From Todiramphus chloris collaris (taxonomy: Eukaryota > Chordata > Aves > Coraciiformes > Alcedinidae), in the NCBI GenBank assembly GCA_025345505.1, contig JANVCC010000013.1, positions 2,030,728-2,094,727 of the forward strand: 64,000 nt of DNA, written 5' to 3'. The position numbers and the translations under genes are program-made. This document shows, piece after piece, positions 12,293 to 64,000 of this stretch. Position 1 is the stretch's first letter. Each line of letters opens with the position of its first letter. Below the pieces are notes generated by a model that was not told where the DNA came from, made no database searches, and saw only the letters and a program-made list of their open reading frames with translations.

Positions 12293-12639
12293 GTGGGGGG
12301 TCTCAGGGGAAGGCTGTCATTGGTGCAGGGGGACGAGGTGACTCAGCAGAGCAGCTGCGAGCAGGGCAGGTGCTGTTGCTCACCATGGTCCTTGGCAGGA
12401 GGAGCAGGATTTCCCAGGGTGGCCACGTCCATCTGCACTGATGTTCTAGGATGGTGTCCCATCTGATGGAGAGCCACAGGCATTGCTGGGGCAGACAGAG
12501 TACAGCCCATGGTGAGAGTGACGCATTGGTTCAGTGCCCTGCCCTGGGTGTCTGTCTCTACTGTCAGGGAGCCAAGGAAGGGCAGGCTGAAGCTGCATTA
12601 ATTTCTCACGCAGATGATCACGATTTCAGATGTTAGCAA

Positions 12640-13257
12640 AGAGCAACAAGGGTGGCAGAAGCTGTGTATCAGCACTCCTGCAGTCAGCAGGACCAAAAAA
12701 GGGATTGTCCCTGGCACTGGGCAGGCCACCCCCTGAATCCTGGGTTCATTTTGGGCCCCTGACTCCCAAGAAGAACATTGAGGGGCTACAGCATGTCCAG
12801 AGAAGGGCAACAAAGCTGGCAAAGGGTCTAGAGCACAAGTCCTGTGAGGAGCAGTTGAGGGACCTGGGGTTGTTCAGCCTGCAGAAAAGGAGGCTCAGGG
12901 GAGACCTTCTCACTCTCAACAACTCCCTGAAAGGAGGTTGGAGGCAGGTGGGGGTCGGTCACTTCTCCCAAGGAACAAGCAACAGGACAAGAGGAAACAA
13001 CCTCAAGTTGCACCAGGGGAGGTTCAGGCTGGACAGGAGGAACAATTTCTTCTACAAAAGGGTTGTCAAGGCCTGTCCCAGGCTGCCCAGGGCAGTGGTG
13101 GAGTCCCCATCCCTGGAGGGGTTTCAAAGCCATGGAGATGTGGTGCTGAGGGCCATGGTTTAGTGGTGACCTGGCAGTGTTGGGTTAACAGTTGGAGTCA
13201 ATGATCTTAAAGGTCTCTTCCAACAAAAACAACTCTCTGATTCTTTGATTCTATGCG
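12640..13257 (+). mobile_element. CR1 LINE 3' fragment
   Basis: Plus-oriented; one broken reading frame still shows KNIEGLQHVQRRATKLAKGL and [20 protein letters not shown], the C-terminus of the CR1 reverse-transcriptase ORF. The tail reads CTGATTCTTTGATTCTATG. Confidence 0.9.
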
Positions 13258-13953
13258 CAGGTCACGTTGGGGCAGAGAGCTCTCCTGTGCTCCTACGTAA
13301 AAGGCAGCTTCGTGCAAGTCCTGTGGTATTTTAACATCGATTTGTGTGGTTTTTGCCACAGCCCAAAGCACTCAGAGTGCAAACACACACAGGTGGACAT
13401 TGGTGTGAGCCAAGGACAGCAGCCAAGTGGACATTCACCTGCTGTGCCCGTGTGAGCTCAGAACAGCAGGGAGCAGGGAGACACAAGGCCAAAGTCTCCT
13501 AATGCCAAATGAAGGGTGTGAGGAGGCAGACCCCGAGTCCCAGAGCCCAGGCAGGGGTGTCCCAGCACCGACATATGGGGTGCTGGTAACACCAGGTCTG
13601 GAGATGGGGACGCTGCTGGAGACTTCCCTGCACGTAAATGCATGAATAAATTCACGTGCTAGTGAGGAAATGTGCAGCTGACGGGAGCACAGCGCCCGTG
13701 AGATGCTGCGACAAAGAAAACCTGCTCTCATGAGCTCGTGTTTGACTTGCTGGGGTGGGACAGAAAGGCAGAGAGTGGGGTCAAGAGCCTCCATCCCCAC
13801 TCGGAGCATCACAATCGGGTGCCACCTTGTAAAAGAGCCCAGGACCGTGCCAGCTCCCCTGTCCTGAGCCAACAGCAGTGTCCAGGCAGTGGGACTGTAT
13901 TTCATTATTTGGTTTGTTGGTTTTTTTATCTTGAGTTTAATAAACTAGAATAA

Positions 13954-13959
13954 TTTATT
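13954..13959 (-). terminator. ARRB1: Candidate ARRB1 poly(A) signal
   Basis: AATAAA on the minus strand, about 1.46 kb after the ARRB1 stop. I saw no closer canonical signal in 13960-15417, so that stretch is taken as the 3' UTR. It contains only G-rich and C-rich low-complexity tracts. Confidence 0.5.
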
Positions 13960-15417
13960 TGACAGAACACAGAAACATCACAGATACGGTGAAGAAACCA
14001 AAGAAGCAGGTATCAATGAACAGTACAAAGGAACCACTTTACAAAAAGAAGTACCACGCTGCCCATCAGCTTTACCCAAAAATAATGGGGGTGGGAGAGG
14101 GGGAGGGGGGGGAGGCTCAGCTCTGCACACCCCTGGGACACAGAAGGGATGGAGCCAAACCCACGGATTGCTCACAGGGGACAACGCTGACCGCAACGGC
14201 ACAATAAATAGTGAGAATGGCCTCTCGGTTGGTGGTGGGAGACCCCAGTGGGGGTCTGGTGGAGGGGGGGTATGGGTCCAAAGGGACACCAGGACGGGCA
14301 CCGCCAAGCCAGGAGGGACAAGCAACTGGTGAAACACTGGTTAGAGTGGTAAACACTGCGTTCCCCTTCCCTTCCTACCCCCAAAATAGGTGCTTGGCCC
14401 TGTGCAGGGGGAAAAATATCAGCCAGGGGAACTTTGCAGCTTTGGGGTGGGGGGGGCAAAGCCTCCCTGGTGTAATCCTGCTGGGAACAAGGCCCAGCCA
14501 TGACCCTGCTGTGCTGGGAAGAGGCGTTTCCAGCCTATTCCAGAGCAAGCACTGTGTGGCCATTGGCAGGGACCCAGGGGACAACCCTGGCTCTGCTGCC
14601 CGCTCCACTTTCACTGGCCTTACCTGGCCCTGACAACTCCCGGCTCTGAGTGTGCTCCCTCTGGGAAGGATATACTGATGTGAAAAACCTGATGTAATTG
14701 AAGGATAAAGCCCCAAGGTTGGCTGCTTTAGGAGGATTTGGAGGCGGGGTAAGAGCTGGAGGGAGCAATGCCCGCCTGGCTCACCGGCTCCAAACCCTGG
14801 CACCAAGTCAGGCCTTCACTGGGGAGCAGCTCAGGTGGGGGCCAAGGGTCAAGGCCAGGTTCATGCATTCCAGGGAGGGGACACATGCAGCAGGGCCGGG
14901 CAGGATGGGACAGGCCATGGTCAAGAGGAAGAGGGGACAGCTGAGGTGCACAGGTGCCCTTTCCCATGAGCAAGCTGCCTAGAAAAGATCCCCCCCACCC
15001 CATTCTGCTGCAACCCCCCCTTCCCTCTCCCTGTAGCAAACTGGTGAGACTGGACTTATATAAAACGCATAAAAGAGGCAGCTCATAGGAAAGGGCTCTG
15101 AGTGCAGGGAGGAGGGGGGGGGAAAGGGCTGTGGGGCTGGATGGGGAGGGGGGTGGCTACGATGGGCGGTGTCCTTCCCACATCCCTGCTTCCAGCACCC
15201 CTCCGGCCGTGCCCTGCCCGGACAACAGCAGCTGGATGAAGAGTGAACAACACGGCACAGCTGGAAGGTTATAATTGCCACTCGCCATCGGGCGATTGAG
15301 AGGCTCCCGGTACAGGTAGAAAACAAAATTAATCATTATACAAAAGAGAAGAAGCCTAATGCACGGGTGGTACCAGCCCGGCGAGCTCGGGGGGTGGGTG
15401 GCTGGGGGGAGGCTCGC

Positions 15418-30786
<15,369 letters not shown>

Positions 30787-30799
30787 GGCCCCCGCCGAT

Positions 30800-32050
30800 C
30801 CTCCGGGCACTTCAACCGGGAAACGCCGCTCGGGCTTGGAAAATTACTGGCTGGATGGTGGAAGGGAGGAGAGGAGGAGGAGAGGAGGAGGAGGAGGAGG
30901 AGGCGGCGGCTGGGCGGGCGCTGGGCCCCGTACGGGCCGGTACGTCCCGGTGAGAATGGCTCGGCCCGGCTCGGTTCGGTTCGGAAGGGTTCTGGCGGGT
31001 TCGGGCTCGGCTCGGAGCTGCCGAGCGCAAGCCCCCGCGGCGCGGCCCCGGTTCGGAGCCGCTCGGCTCAGGTTCGGCTCGGTTCGGGAGCTGCCGAGCG
31101 CAGCCCCGCGGCGCGGCCCCGGTTGGGGGGGGTGGGGGGGGGGGGGGGGGGGGGGGGGGCGGCGGCACGCGCGGGGCCACGCGCGCGCGTGCAGCGGCGT
31201 TTGGCGCGCGCGCCCCCCCGCGCTCGCACGCTCACAGCAGCCTCCCTCCGATTGGCCGCCCGCAACCCCTCCTCTCCCCCCTCTTTCCCGTTTGCCCGCC
31301 TCCCGCCAACACCGCAGCCAATCAGAGCCGCCGTGGGAACGGGGACACGGGTTATTCCCACGGGCACCCCCGGGAACCGCCCACGGGGCGATGGAGGCGG
31401 GGCCGGCGTCTGGGGCGGGAAGGAGGAGACGGGGACGGGGGGAGGGGGCAGGGACGGGGAGGAGGAGGAGGAGGCAGGGAGAGGCGGGAGAAGGCAGGGA
31501 CAGAGCGGAGGAGGAGGGAGGAGCGAGCGACAGGGAGGAGGCGGGAGGCGAAGGCCGGCAGGGCCTCCCGCTGGGGCGTGGCACTTCCCGCCTACGGCTC
31601 CTCATTGGCAAGCACGGCGTCTGCGGGGAGGGCAGCGAGTGCAGGCCCCGGGGAGGGGGGGGGGGGGGGGGCACGGCAGGGGGCCGGGGGAGGGGAGCAG
31701 CGGTGCCTGCCTGCACCCAAGGGCGGCGAGAGCAGGGGTCCGGGCAGCGAGGCGCGGAGCGGCTCGGCGCAGCGTGGTGCAGTGCGGTGCTGAGCGGCGT
31801 AGCGCGGTTTGATCGTGCGGTGCCGTGCGGTGCCGTGCGGTGCGCTGTGGCACGTGTGGGGGGCTGCCCGGCGCGGCGCGGTTGCGTGGCTGGTTGCTGG
31901 AGCTGGGCCTGAGCCCCGTGACTCCCTGCGAGGCCGCACCCGTGGGTGCACAGCACCCTGCCGCGGGATCGCACCCATGGGTGGCCCCTGGGAAGGCAGG
32001 GCCGGAGCTGGGGGTGCTGCAGGGAACTGGCCGGCATGGGGACAGTGAGG
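30800..32050 (-). promoter_or_regulatory. ARRB1: ARRB1 CpG-island promoter
   Basis: Very CpG-rich DNA directly above the ARRB1 start codon. CCAAT boxes occur at 31318-31322 (plus) and as ATTGG near 31249 and 31605, and many GC boxes are present. No TATA box was seen. The island is split by a G homopolymer at about 31133-31159. The exact transcription start cannot be read from sequence. Confidence 0.75.
31133..31159. repeat. G homopolymer in ARRB1 promoter
   Basis: About 27 consecutive G on the plus strand, bordered by further G runs. It is potentially a G-quadruplex, and its length may be unreliable in the assembly. Confidence 0.8.
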
Positions 32051-32784
32051 AGGCGGGCAGGGTGCTGAGCAGGCCTCCCAAACCAACCGCTGCTTGGGGA
32101 GAGGGGTGGCCTGCAAGTGGGGGACGTTTCACTGGGGGTCACTCGGGTGGAATGCCCAGGGGATGTGGGGACTGCCTGCACCCCGGGGGGGTGGGTGATG
32201 CTGCCCCCCACCCAGTATCCTCCCGGGGCCACTCAGGCAGTGGGGAGAGGGTGTGGACAGACAGGGCGGCCAGGGATAGACAGAAAGCATTGGCTGAGAC
32301 AGGTGGGAGGACAGTACTGAGGCTGGGGTGAGGGACGACATGGGTGGCGGTGGCACCCCACGTGCACACAGGAAGATGAAGAGATGTCACCAAGGACCCC
32401 TGGCTGGGGTCTCCAAACACTGTGAATTCTGTCCTGTCAGGGGCCTTTTGCTCCCATCGTATCCTGACCCAGTGGCAGGGGGGCTGGAGCATCTTGGAGC
32501 AGGGCAGAGCATCTTGGGGGTCTGGAGCATTCCAGGTGGGTCAGAGTATCCCAAGGGACTGTTCCATCCTGGATGCCCAGATCATTCTGGGAGGTCCAGA
32601 GCATCCCAGGGGGGCCACCTTGCAAGAGGCCTCCTGCCTGCACCCCCAAACAGAAACTGTCCCTCCCTGGTGCCACTGCACAGTCTTGAAGACAGCACGC
32701 CCCTACCTCACACTCTGGAGCATCCCCCAGGACCCCTGACATAAGGCACCCACCGACCCACTGCGGGGAGATCGACATATGAAA

Positions 32785-32790
32785 TTTATT
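32785..32790 (-). terminator. PDE2A: Possible PDE2A poly(A) signal
   Basis: First minus-strand AATAAA I can find downstream of the PDE2A stop, 2.9 kb away. If used, the 3' UTR would include the minisatellite at 34020-34740. A non-canonical signal closer to the stop is equally possible. Confidence 0.3.
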
Positions 32791-32799
32791 TAGGAAAAC

Positions 32800-32975
32800 C
32801 GAAACCCACCAAAAAATAATAAAGAAGAAGAAAGAAGGAGAACAAGTAAGAGGAAGAAGAAAGAATGAGAAAGAGAAGAAAGAGAAAGGAAAAAAATGAA
32901 GAGGAGGAGGAAAAGGAGGACAGAAGAAGGAGAGGAAGAGAAGGAGAAAAGAAAAAGAAGGAAGAGGAGTTGTCT
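32800..32975. repeat. Purine (AAG/GGA) tract
   Basis: Almost pure A/G on the plus strand for about 175 bp, a polypurine-polypyrimidine segment in the PDE2A-ARRB1 spacer. Confidence 0.85.
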
Positions 32976-34019
32976 CCTCCTCAGGCTCTGTTGGAGCCCA
33001 GAACAACCAGTGCCGCAAGAGGGGAGGACAGAAGGGTCAGAGGAGTTTTTCAGGCCCGCACCCACTCCTGCCCACATGTGGGTGAGCCAGGCTGGACGCC
33101 GGCCATGCTCCCCAGTATCCAGAGGGGTATGTACAGGGCTGGGAGCTGGGAAAGAGTCGACCACCCACACACACCAGCGGTGGGGGCTGGAGAAGTGGGA
33201 GACAGCTAGGAAACGGGCATCCCTGTGTGTGTCCCATCCCACCATGGGGGGCACTCCAGTGCAGGACCACCCCCACCCAACATTCACAGCAAGACCCCCG
33301 CCTCGCTGGGCTCCACCCCCGATTGGCACTGCTGGCACCTTGGTGGTACAGCCATGTTGACATCACGTTGGGGATGGAGCCACCTTCCTCCTCTTGCAGT
33401 TTGGGGCGTTTGCTGCCTTCTGGGATTGTCCCAACCCTCTCCCCGTGTCCTCGCACAGCAGTGTGGGAAGAAGGGCTTGGGGGGGGCAGGGGTCTCATAG
33501 GTGAAGCTGTGGGCCAGCAGCCAGATGTGGTCACCGGGTGGGTCCTGCCAGGGTTTGGGCAAAGCATCTTGCTGAAGGCATCTCCGAGTAGGTAAGGCAA
33601 AAGGAATTCAGGTCACTTTGTCCCTGGGGGAGCAACTCAGCTTCGGGTTGGGGGTGTCTCCCTTCATTCCCACAGACACCAGGTACACCAAGAAACCAGG
33701 TGAGGTGTTGCTGACAGATGAGATGCTGAGAGGAGCAGCCACTTCCACTTCCTTCTCCTGCTGTGGTGTGGAACCTCCCAGCTCCCATGATGCATCCAGG
33801 GGTGGGCTCAGCGTCCACCCACATCTTCACCCCCCCTACTTTGACTCAACCCTGCCGTGGCTTATCCTGCCCTGGTTCCCCTGCTCGTGGGTGTTTCAGG
33901 TGGCTTTGGTTGGGGTGACAAAGGACCTGGGTCACACACAGCTGGAGGGACCCGATGGGGCTGGTTGACCAGAGCCCCTGGGACTCACGAGGGTCCACAC
34001 ATGTGGGGTTGTGGGACTG

Positions 34020-34740
34020 GGGAGGCTGGCAGGGTCCATGCATGGTGGTCTGTAGGACCAGAGGGACCATGGGAGGATGGCAGGGTCCATGCATGGTGGC
34101 CAGTCAGAGCAGAGGGANNNNNNNNNNGGCCAGTCAGAGCAGAGGGACCACGGGAGGATGGCAGGGTCCATGCACAGCAGTCATCAGAGCAGGAGGGATG
34201 GTGTGAGACCAGCAGTGTCCATGCATGGCCCAAGTGACCACAGGAGGCCATCACCATCCATGCATTGTCATCTGTAGGATCAGAGGACCACAGGAGGATG
34301 GTAGGGTCCATGCATGGTTGTCAATAGGAGCGGAGGAGACCTCAGGAGGCCAACACCATCCATGCATGGTGGTCTGTAGGACCAGAGGGACCATAGGAGG
34401 CCATCATCATCCATGCATAGTAGTCTCCAGGACCAGAAGGTCTACGAGAGGATGACAGGGTCCATGCATGCTGGTTGGTAGGAGCAGAGTGACCACAAGA
34501 GGTGACCACCAGAGTGACCACCATCCAAGCACGTTGGTCAGTAAGACCAGAGGGACCACGGGAGGACAGCAGGGTCCATGCATGGCAGTTGATGGGACCA
34601 GAAGGACCGCAAGAGACCATCAGGGTCCATGCATGGTGGTCTGTAAGACTGGAGGGACCACAGGAGACCATCAGGCTCCATGCATGGTGGTCTGCAGGAC
34701 CAGAGGAACTATGTGACACCAGCAGGGTCCATGCACAGTG
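34020..34740. repeat. Minisatellite with assembly gap
   Basis: About 14 units of roughly 45-55 bp around GCAGGGTCCATGCATGGTGG and GACCAGAGGGACCA, downstream of PDE2A. It is interrupted by Ns at 34118-34127. Confidence 0.9.
34118..34127. other. Assembly gap (10 N)
   Basis: Both sides carry the same 20 bases, GGCCAGTCAGAGCAGAGGGA, consistent with overlapping contig ends left unmerged. Confidence 0.95.
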
Positions 34741-35700
34741 GTCAGTATGGCAGGAGTTGTGAAGCCACTGCAAGCTGGGAATGCTCATGGACAACTTGGT
34801 CACCAGTGCAGCCACTTGCAGAGAGAAGGCTTCTGGGTGAGCACCACGGTGCTGAGCCGGAGAAACATCCACGTGATGGGGACACAGTGGGAGCACAGCC
34901 ACACCCCATGAGTGTAAACCAGGAGCTCCCCCATCTTGGCACATGTGTAGCCCTTGCAGGGGATGTGGCTGTGTGGGACAGGGCTGGGTGAGGGACATGG
35001 GTGGGCTGGGGGAGTCCTGCTGTGGGGGCTTTTTAGCCAACGGATGGTTCTCCAGCATGGTACAGGCAGGACCCAGCAAGGGATGGAGGCAGAACATCCC
35101 CATGGCCACCCCACTACAGGTGCCTCTTCCCTCCTCCAGCCAGAGCTTCCATGGGCCTGGTCCTGACTCCTCTTGTCCTCAGACCTCCTACAGCCTCATG
35201 TCCCTCTCCAGGGTCCATGGGGACCTCCCTCATGCCCTGCAGCCCATCGCATTGCCTCACACCGTCCTGCTCCATCCCACTGAACCACAGCCCCATTGCA
35301 AGGGGACAACCCCTCTGGAGGGCCTTCCACCGAGAACATCGTCCCCATTGTCACCCCATGGGGCCAGGACCTGCAGCCTTAAGGCAGTATAAAGCACATC
35401 CACCCCCCAAGCCCCATGGTGTCCTCACAGTGTCCCCTGGCCACTGAGGCAGATGTTCCAGCAAAGAGGGATCCAGGGACCACCAGGTGGAGGAGACACC
35501 TGAATACCTGCCCCAGAGGGAGGGGACAGTCACCCACCAGTGGAGAAGGGCCAACAGTGGGTGTTGGCAGCACACAGACCTTGCTGTGGTGGTCCAGAGT
35601 CACCGATGTCCCCCCCAAACCTCCTCCCCATGGGTTGGGGGACAAGGGTTGGGGATGCTCCTGGCCCAGCCACAGTCCCCTCCCACCATCATCACCCCCA

Positions 35701-61626
<25,926 letters not shown>

Positions 61627-61794
61627 GCCGGCTCCCGGCCCGCCTCGGCTCGGCACGGCACGGCCCGGGCTGGGCTCCCCGCCCCCGGGCAGGGGCTGCG
61701 GGCCCCGCCGCTCCCCGCCCCGCTCCGCCCCGCGCTCCGCTCCGCACCTGCTGCGCGTCGGCTCCGCGGGGTCCTAAGGGGCTGGGCCCGGTGG

Positions 61795-62475
61795 GGGAGG
61801 GGGGAGAGGGGGTAGGGGGTAGGGGTGAGGGTCCTGGGGTGAGGTGGGGGTCGGGGCATCGCTCCCCAGTGTGCAAGTTCCACTGTTGGGAGGAGATCGG
61901 GGTGGGGGTTCTGGTGTGGAGTGGGGCCAGCGTGGGTGCCCCTGGTGTGGGGAGGGGGTCAGGACGTTGCTCCCTGAGGTGGGGTGGGATGAAGGACCCC
62001 GTGTGGGGTAGGGGTCGGGGTCCTCAATGTGGGGAGGGGGTCAGGACGTTGCTCTCCGGTGTGGATCGGGGGTCGTGGTGAGGGTCTCGGTGTGGGGTGG
62101 AGGTCCCCTGACGGGTGAAGGACGTGCTGTGGGGCTGTGGTCAGGACATTGCTCCCCGATGTGGGGAGGCAGTCGAGGTGAGGGTCCTGGTGTGGGGTGG
62201 AGGTCCCCAGTGCGGGGAGGGGGTCAGAGAATCATTCCCCAGTGTGGGGCGGGCACGGGGCTCAGGTCCCAGTTTGGGGCAGCGGTCAAGGCATTGCTTC
62301 TCAGTGTGGGGTGAGGGTTGAGGTGAGGGTTCTGGGGCCAGGGTAGGAGTCCTCGGTGTGACATGGGGGTTGGGGTGGAAGTCCTGGTATAGGATGTGGG
62401 GCAGAGGTTCCCAGTGTGGGGCAGGGGTCAGGGCATCGCTCCCCGTTGTGGGGTGGGGGTGCTGCCTCTCTGGGG
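61795..62475. repeat. G-rich minisatellite upstream of PDE2A exon 1
   Basis: About 18 units of 32-40 bp around GTGTGGGGAGGGGGTCAGGA and GACGTTGCTCCC. Confidence 0.88.
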
Positions 62476-64000
62476 GAGCTTTCTGTCCTATGGGGGAGGT
62501 ACTGACTGCGCCCCCTCCGGCATCTGGGACACAAGCACACACAAACACCCCAGTGCTAAATCTTCTCCTCATGGTGTTAAGGATAAAGGGTTTGGGTTGG
62601 AAGTCTCTAGCTAAAGCAACACCTCCCACCCCACCACAATTAAGAGCTGTGCCCCAGGCTTGAGTTGAGGGTTCCCCCCATCCTCCCTGGTAGGGATGCC
62701 CGTCCCTGGTTCTGGGGTGACTATGCTGCAGATACAGAGAGACCTGCCCCATCCCCCATCTCTGGGGGATATTGGGGTGTCCCACTGTCCCCCTGATAAG
62801 CTTCCCATTGAAAAAGTACCCCCTTGCATCATGAAGGACTCCCATCTTACACACCAGAGAAGACCCCAGCTTGGGGGAGGGGGTTCACTCCCAGCTTCCT
62901 ATATCCCCCCTAACACCTTCAGTAGGAAGTGACACACCCATCCTCTACCAGGGACAAGCACCAGGATTCTGGGGGTGCTGCTCCCCCTGCACCATCCAGG
63001 GACGCCTCCGAGGACCACCTTGCCCAGAGGTGGGGGCTCCAACACCCCAGTGTCCCCTGGGGACAGGCTCAGCTTGGGGAGCCCACCCCAAGGTGATGGG
63101 GCTTTGCTGGGATGAATCCCCAGTTTGCTGGGGATGGATCCCTAGTTTGGCAGGAATGGATCCCCAGTTTAACCACTTCAAGGTGATACGGCCACCACAT
63201 GCCACACAGCAAGAGGGGTGTGCGGCCAAGCTAAAACCCAAATAAATGGGAAATAAAGGAGCAATATTACACCAAAGACCACAAGGGCAGGGCTGGCATT
63301 GCATGTCCACCTCCTCCAGGATGGGGGAGGAAGGTCTCCTTGTCTTCTTCCAAACCCCATGAACCCCTTTGGCTCACTCAATGTTCCCTCATCACCCAGA
63401 CCAGCTAAATCGGAGCTAAAGTGGCCTGAGCCACCAGTAACAGTCATTTAAGCGTTGCTCGTGCTCTTATTCCCTCCAGAGGGCTGCTCAGCCGCTATCT
63501 TGCTCTCAGTTTTATCTTAAGCCTGTGTTATCTTAAGCCAAGTCTCCAGCCAGGCTTGAGGGATGGAGTGGGAAATCCATCAGGTACAGGGCCCTTTGAG
63601 GGGTGCAAGATCCTTTGTGGGGTGGCCATCTTCTGAAACATCCCCAAAGGATGAAGGAATGGAGGGAGAAGTTCCTCCATGCCCTGTCACCCCCACGGGC
63701 ATCCCAGGATGACAGGAACATGCCCCCAGGCCAGGCCACCTCGGGGCAGTGGCCAAGTAGGGTAGGGTTGGGGAGTCTACTGAAGCAACCGCCTGCCCAG
63801 CTAACCACCCCTCAGCAGCTTGGGGAAGAGTACCCTTGGGTGGCTGGGCCAGGATCCCTGCGGAGGTGGGAACCCTCACACATGTAGTTGGAACCCTGCA
63901 TGCTGCAACCCACGCCCCAGTCGCTGCACCATGCATGCCACAGGCCCCGTGTGGTGCCAGGGCCAGGGCAGGAGGGGCAGGTGGTGGGACCAGAGTGGCC
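62476..64000. other. Region upstream of PDE2A
   Basis: No gene recognised. A short 24-bp repeat (GGGATGGATCCCCAGTTT type) occupies 63105-63175. A distal PDE2A first exon may lie further right. Confidence 0.5.

Larger units (their letters stand above)
8546..13950. other. Intergenic region between WDR73 and ARRB1
   Basis: No coding exon could be recognised. It holds four CR1 pieces (listed), a poly-T of about 19 near 10759-10777, and otherwise unique GC-rich DNA. The open frames here are short and resemble no family I know. Confidence 0.6.
32050..35700. other. PDE2A-ARRB1 spacer
   Basis: No coding exon recognised. It contains the purine tract, the 34-kb minisatellite and possibly the PDE2A 3' UTR. 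Open frames on the minus strand here are repeat-encoded. Confidence 0.6.

Noticed and set aside
12630-13163. 177-codon frame with reverse-transcriptase similarity as a gene
   Set aside because: It is the degraded C-terminus of a CR1 LINE. Similar frames at 7375-7911 and 17426-18082 have the same origin.
30844-32232. 462-codon minus-strand frame upstream of ARRB1
   Set aside because: Pro/Arg/Ala/Ser low complexity in the CpG island, containing the G/C homopolymers as Pro runs; no family resemblance.
34020-34740. CRISPR-like repeat array
   Set aside because: Vertebrate minisatellite: units vary in length and sequence, spacers are not unique, and there are no cas genes in this eukaryotic context.
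62141-62854. MGQ-starting frame (MGQVSLYLQHS) as the distal PDE2A3 first exon
   Set aside because: The PDE2A3 start needs MGQAC with the lipid-modified cysteine. Only MGQ matches, there is no donor in the expected phase, and it overlaps repeats.

Overview
This is nuclear DNA from a bird. Three vertebrate genes with GT-AG introns can be read from it. The interspersed repeats are almost all CR1 LINEs with the avian 3' tail (TTCCAACC...ATTCTATGA). No other family of interspersed repeat was recognised. High G+C, short introns and dense G/C-rich minisatellites fit a microchromosome or another gene-dense segment; that is inference. Two 10-base N runs mark assembly gaps.

Layout: (1) 1-8.5 kb, + strand: the last five exons of WDR73 (WD-repeat protein), ending at a stop at 8391-8393 with an AATAAA at 8523. 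The 5' exons lie left of the window. (2) 8.5-14 kb: intergenic DNA with CR1 copies. (3) 14-30.8 kb, - strand: complete ARRB1 (beta-arrestin 1). Its 16 coding exons give 418 codons, the length of the mammalian long isoform, with a CpG-island promoter just above 30.8 kb. (4) 31-35.7 kb: a spacer with a purine tract and a minisatellite that contains a gap. (5) 35.7-61.6 kb, - strand: PDE2A (cGMP-stimulated cyclic nucleotide phosphodiesterase). It has 30 coding exons counting an alternative first exon, about 935 codons, and exon 4 is cut by the second gap. (6) 61.6-64 kb: G-rich tandem repeats upstream of PDE2A; I see no further gene.

ARRB1 and PDE2A act in one signalling theme: arrestin desensitises G-protein-coupled receptors and recruits cAMP phosphodiesterases (of the PDE4 family, from the literature), while PDE2A hydrolyses cAMP and cGMP. 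Their adjacency need not mean co-regulation. Exon limits were worked out by hand from reading frame, splice sites and remembered mammalian orthologues. Every junction keeps phase except at the gap in PDE2A exon 4. I found no previously undescribed biological system. The points most worth checking are the PDE2A alternative starts, CR1 tails lying next to 3' splice sites, the gene order, and the tandem arrays.
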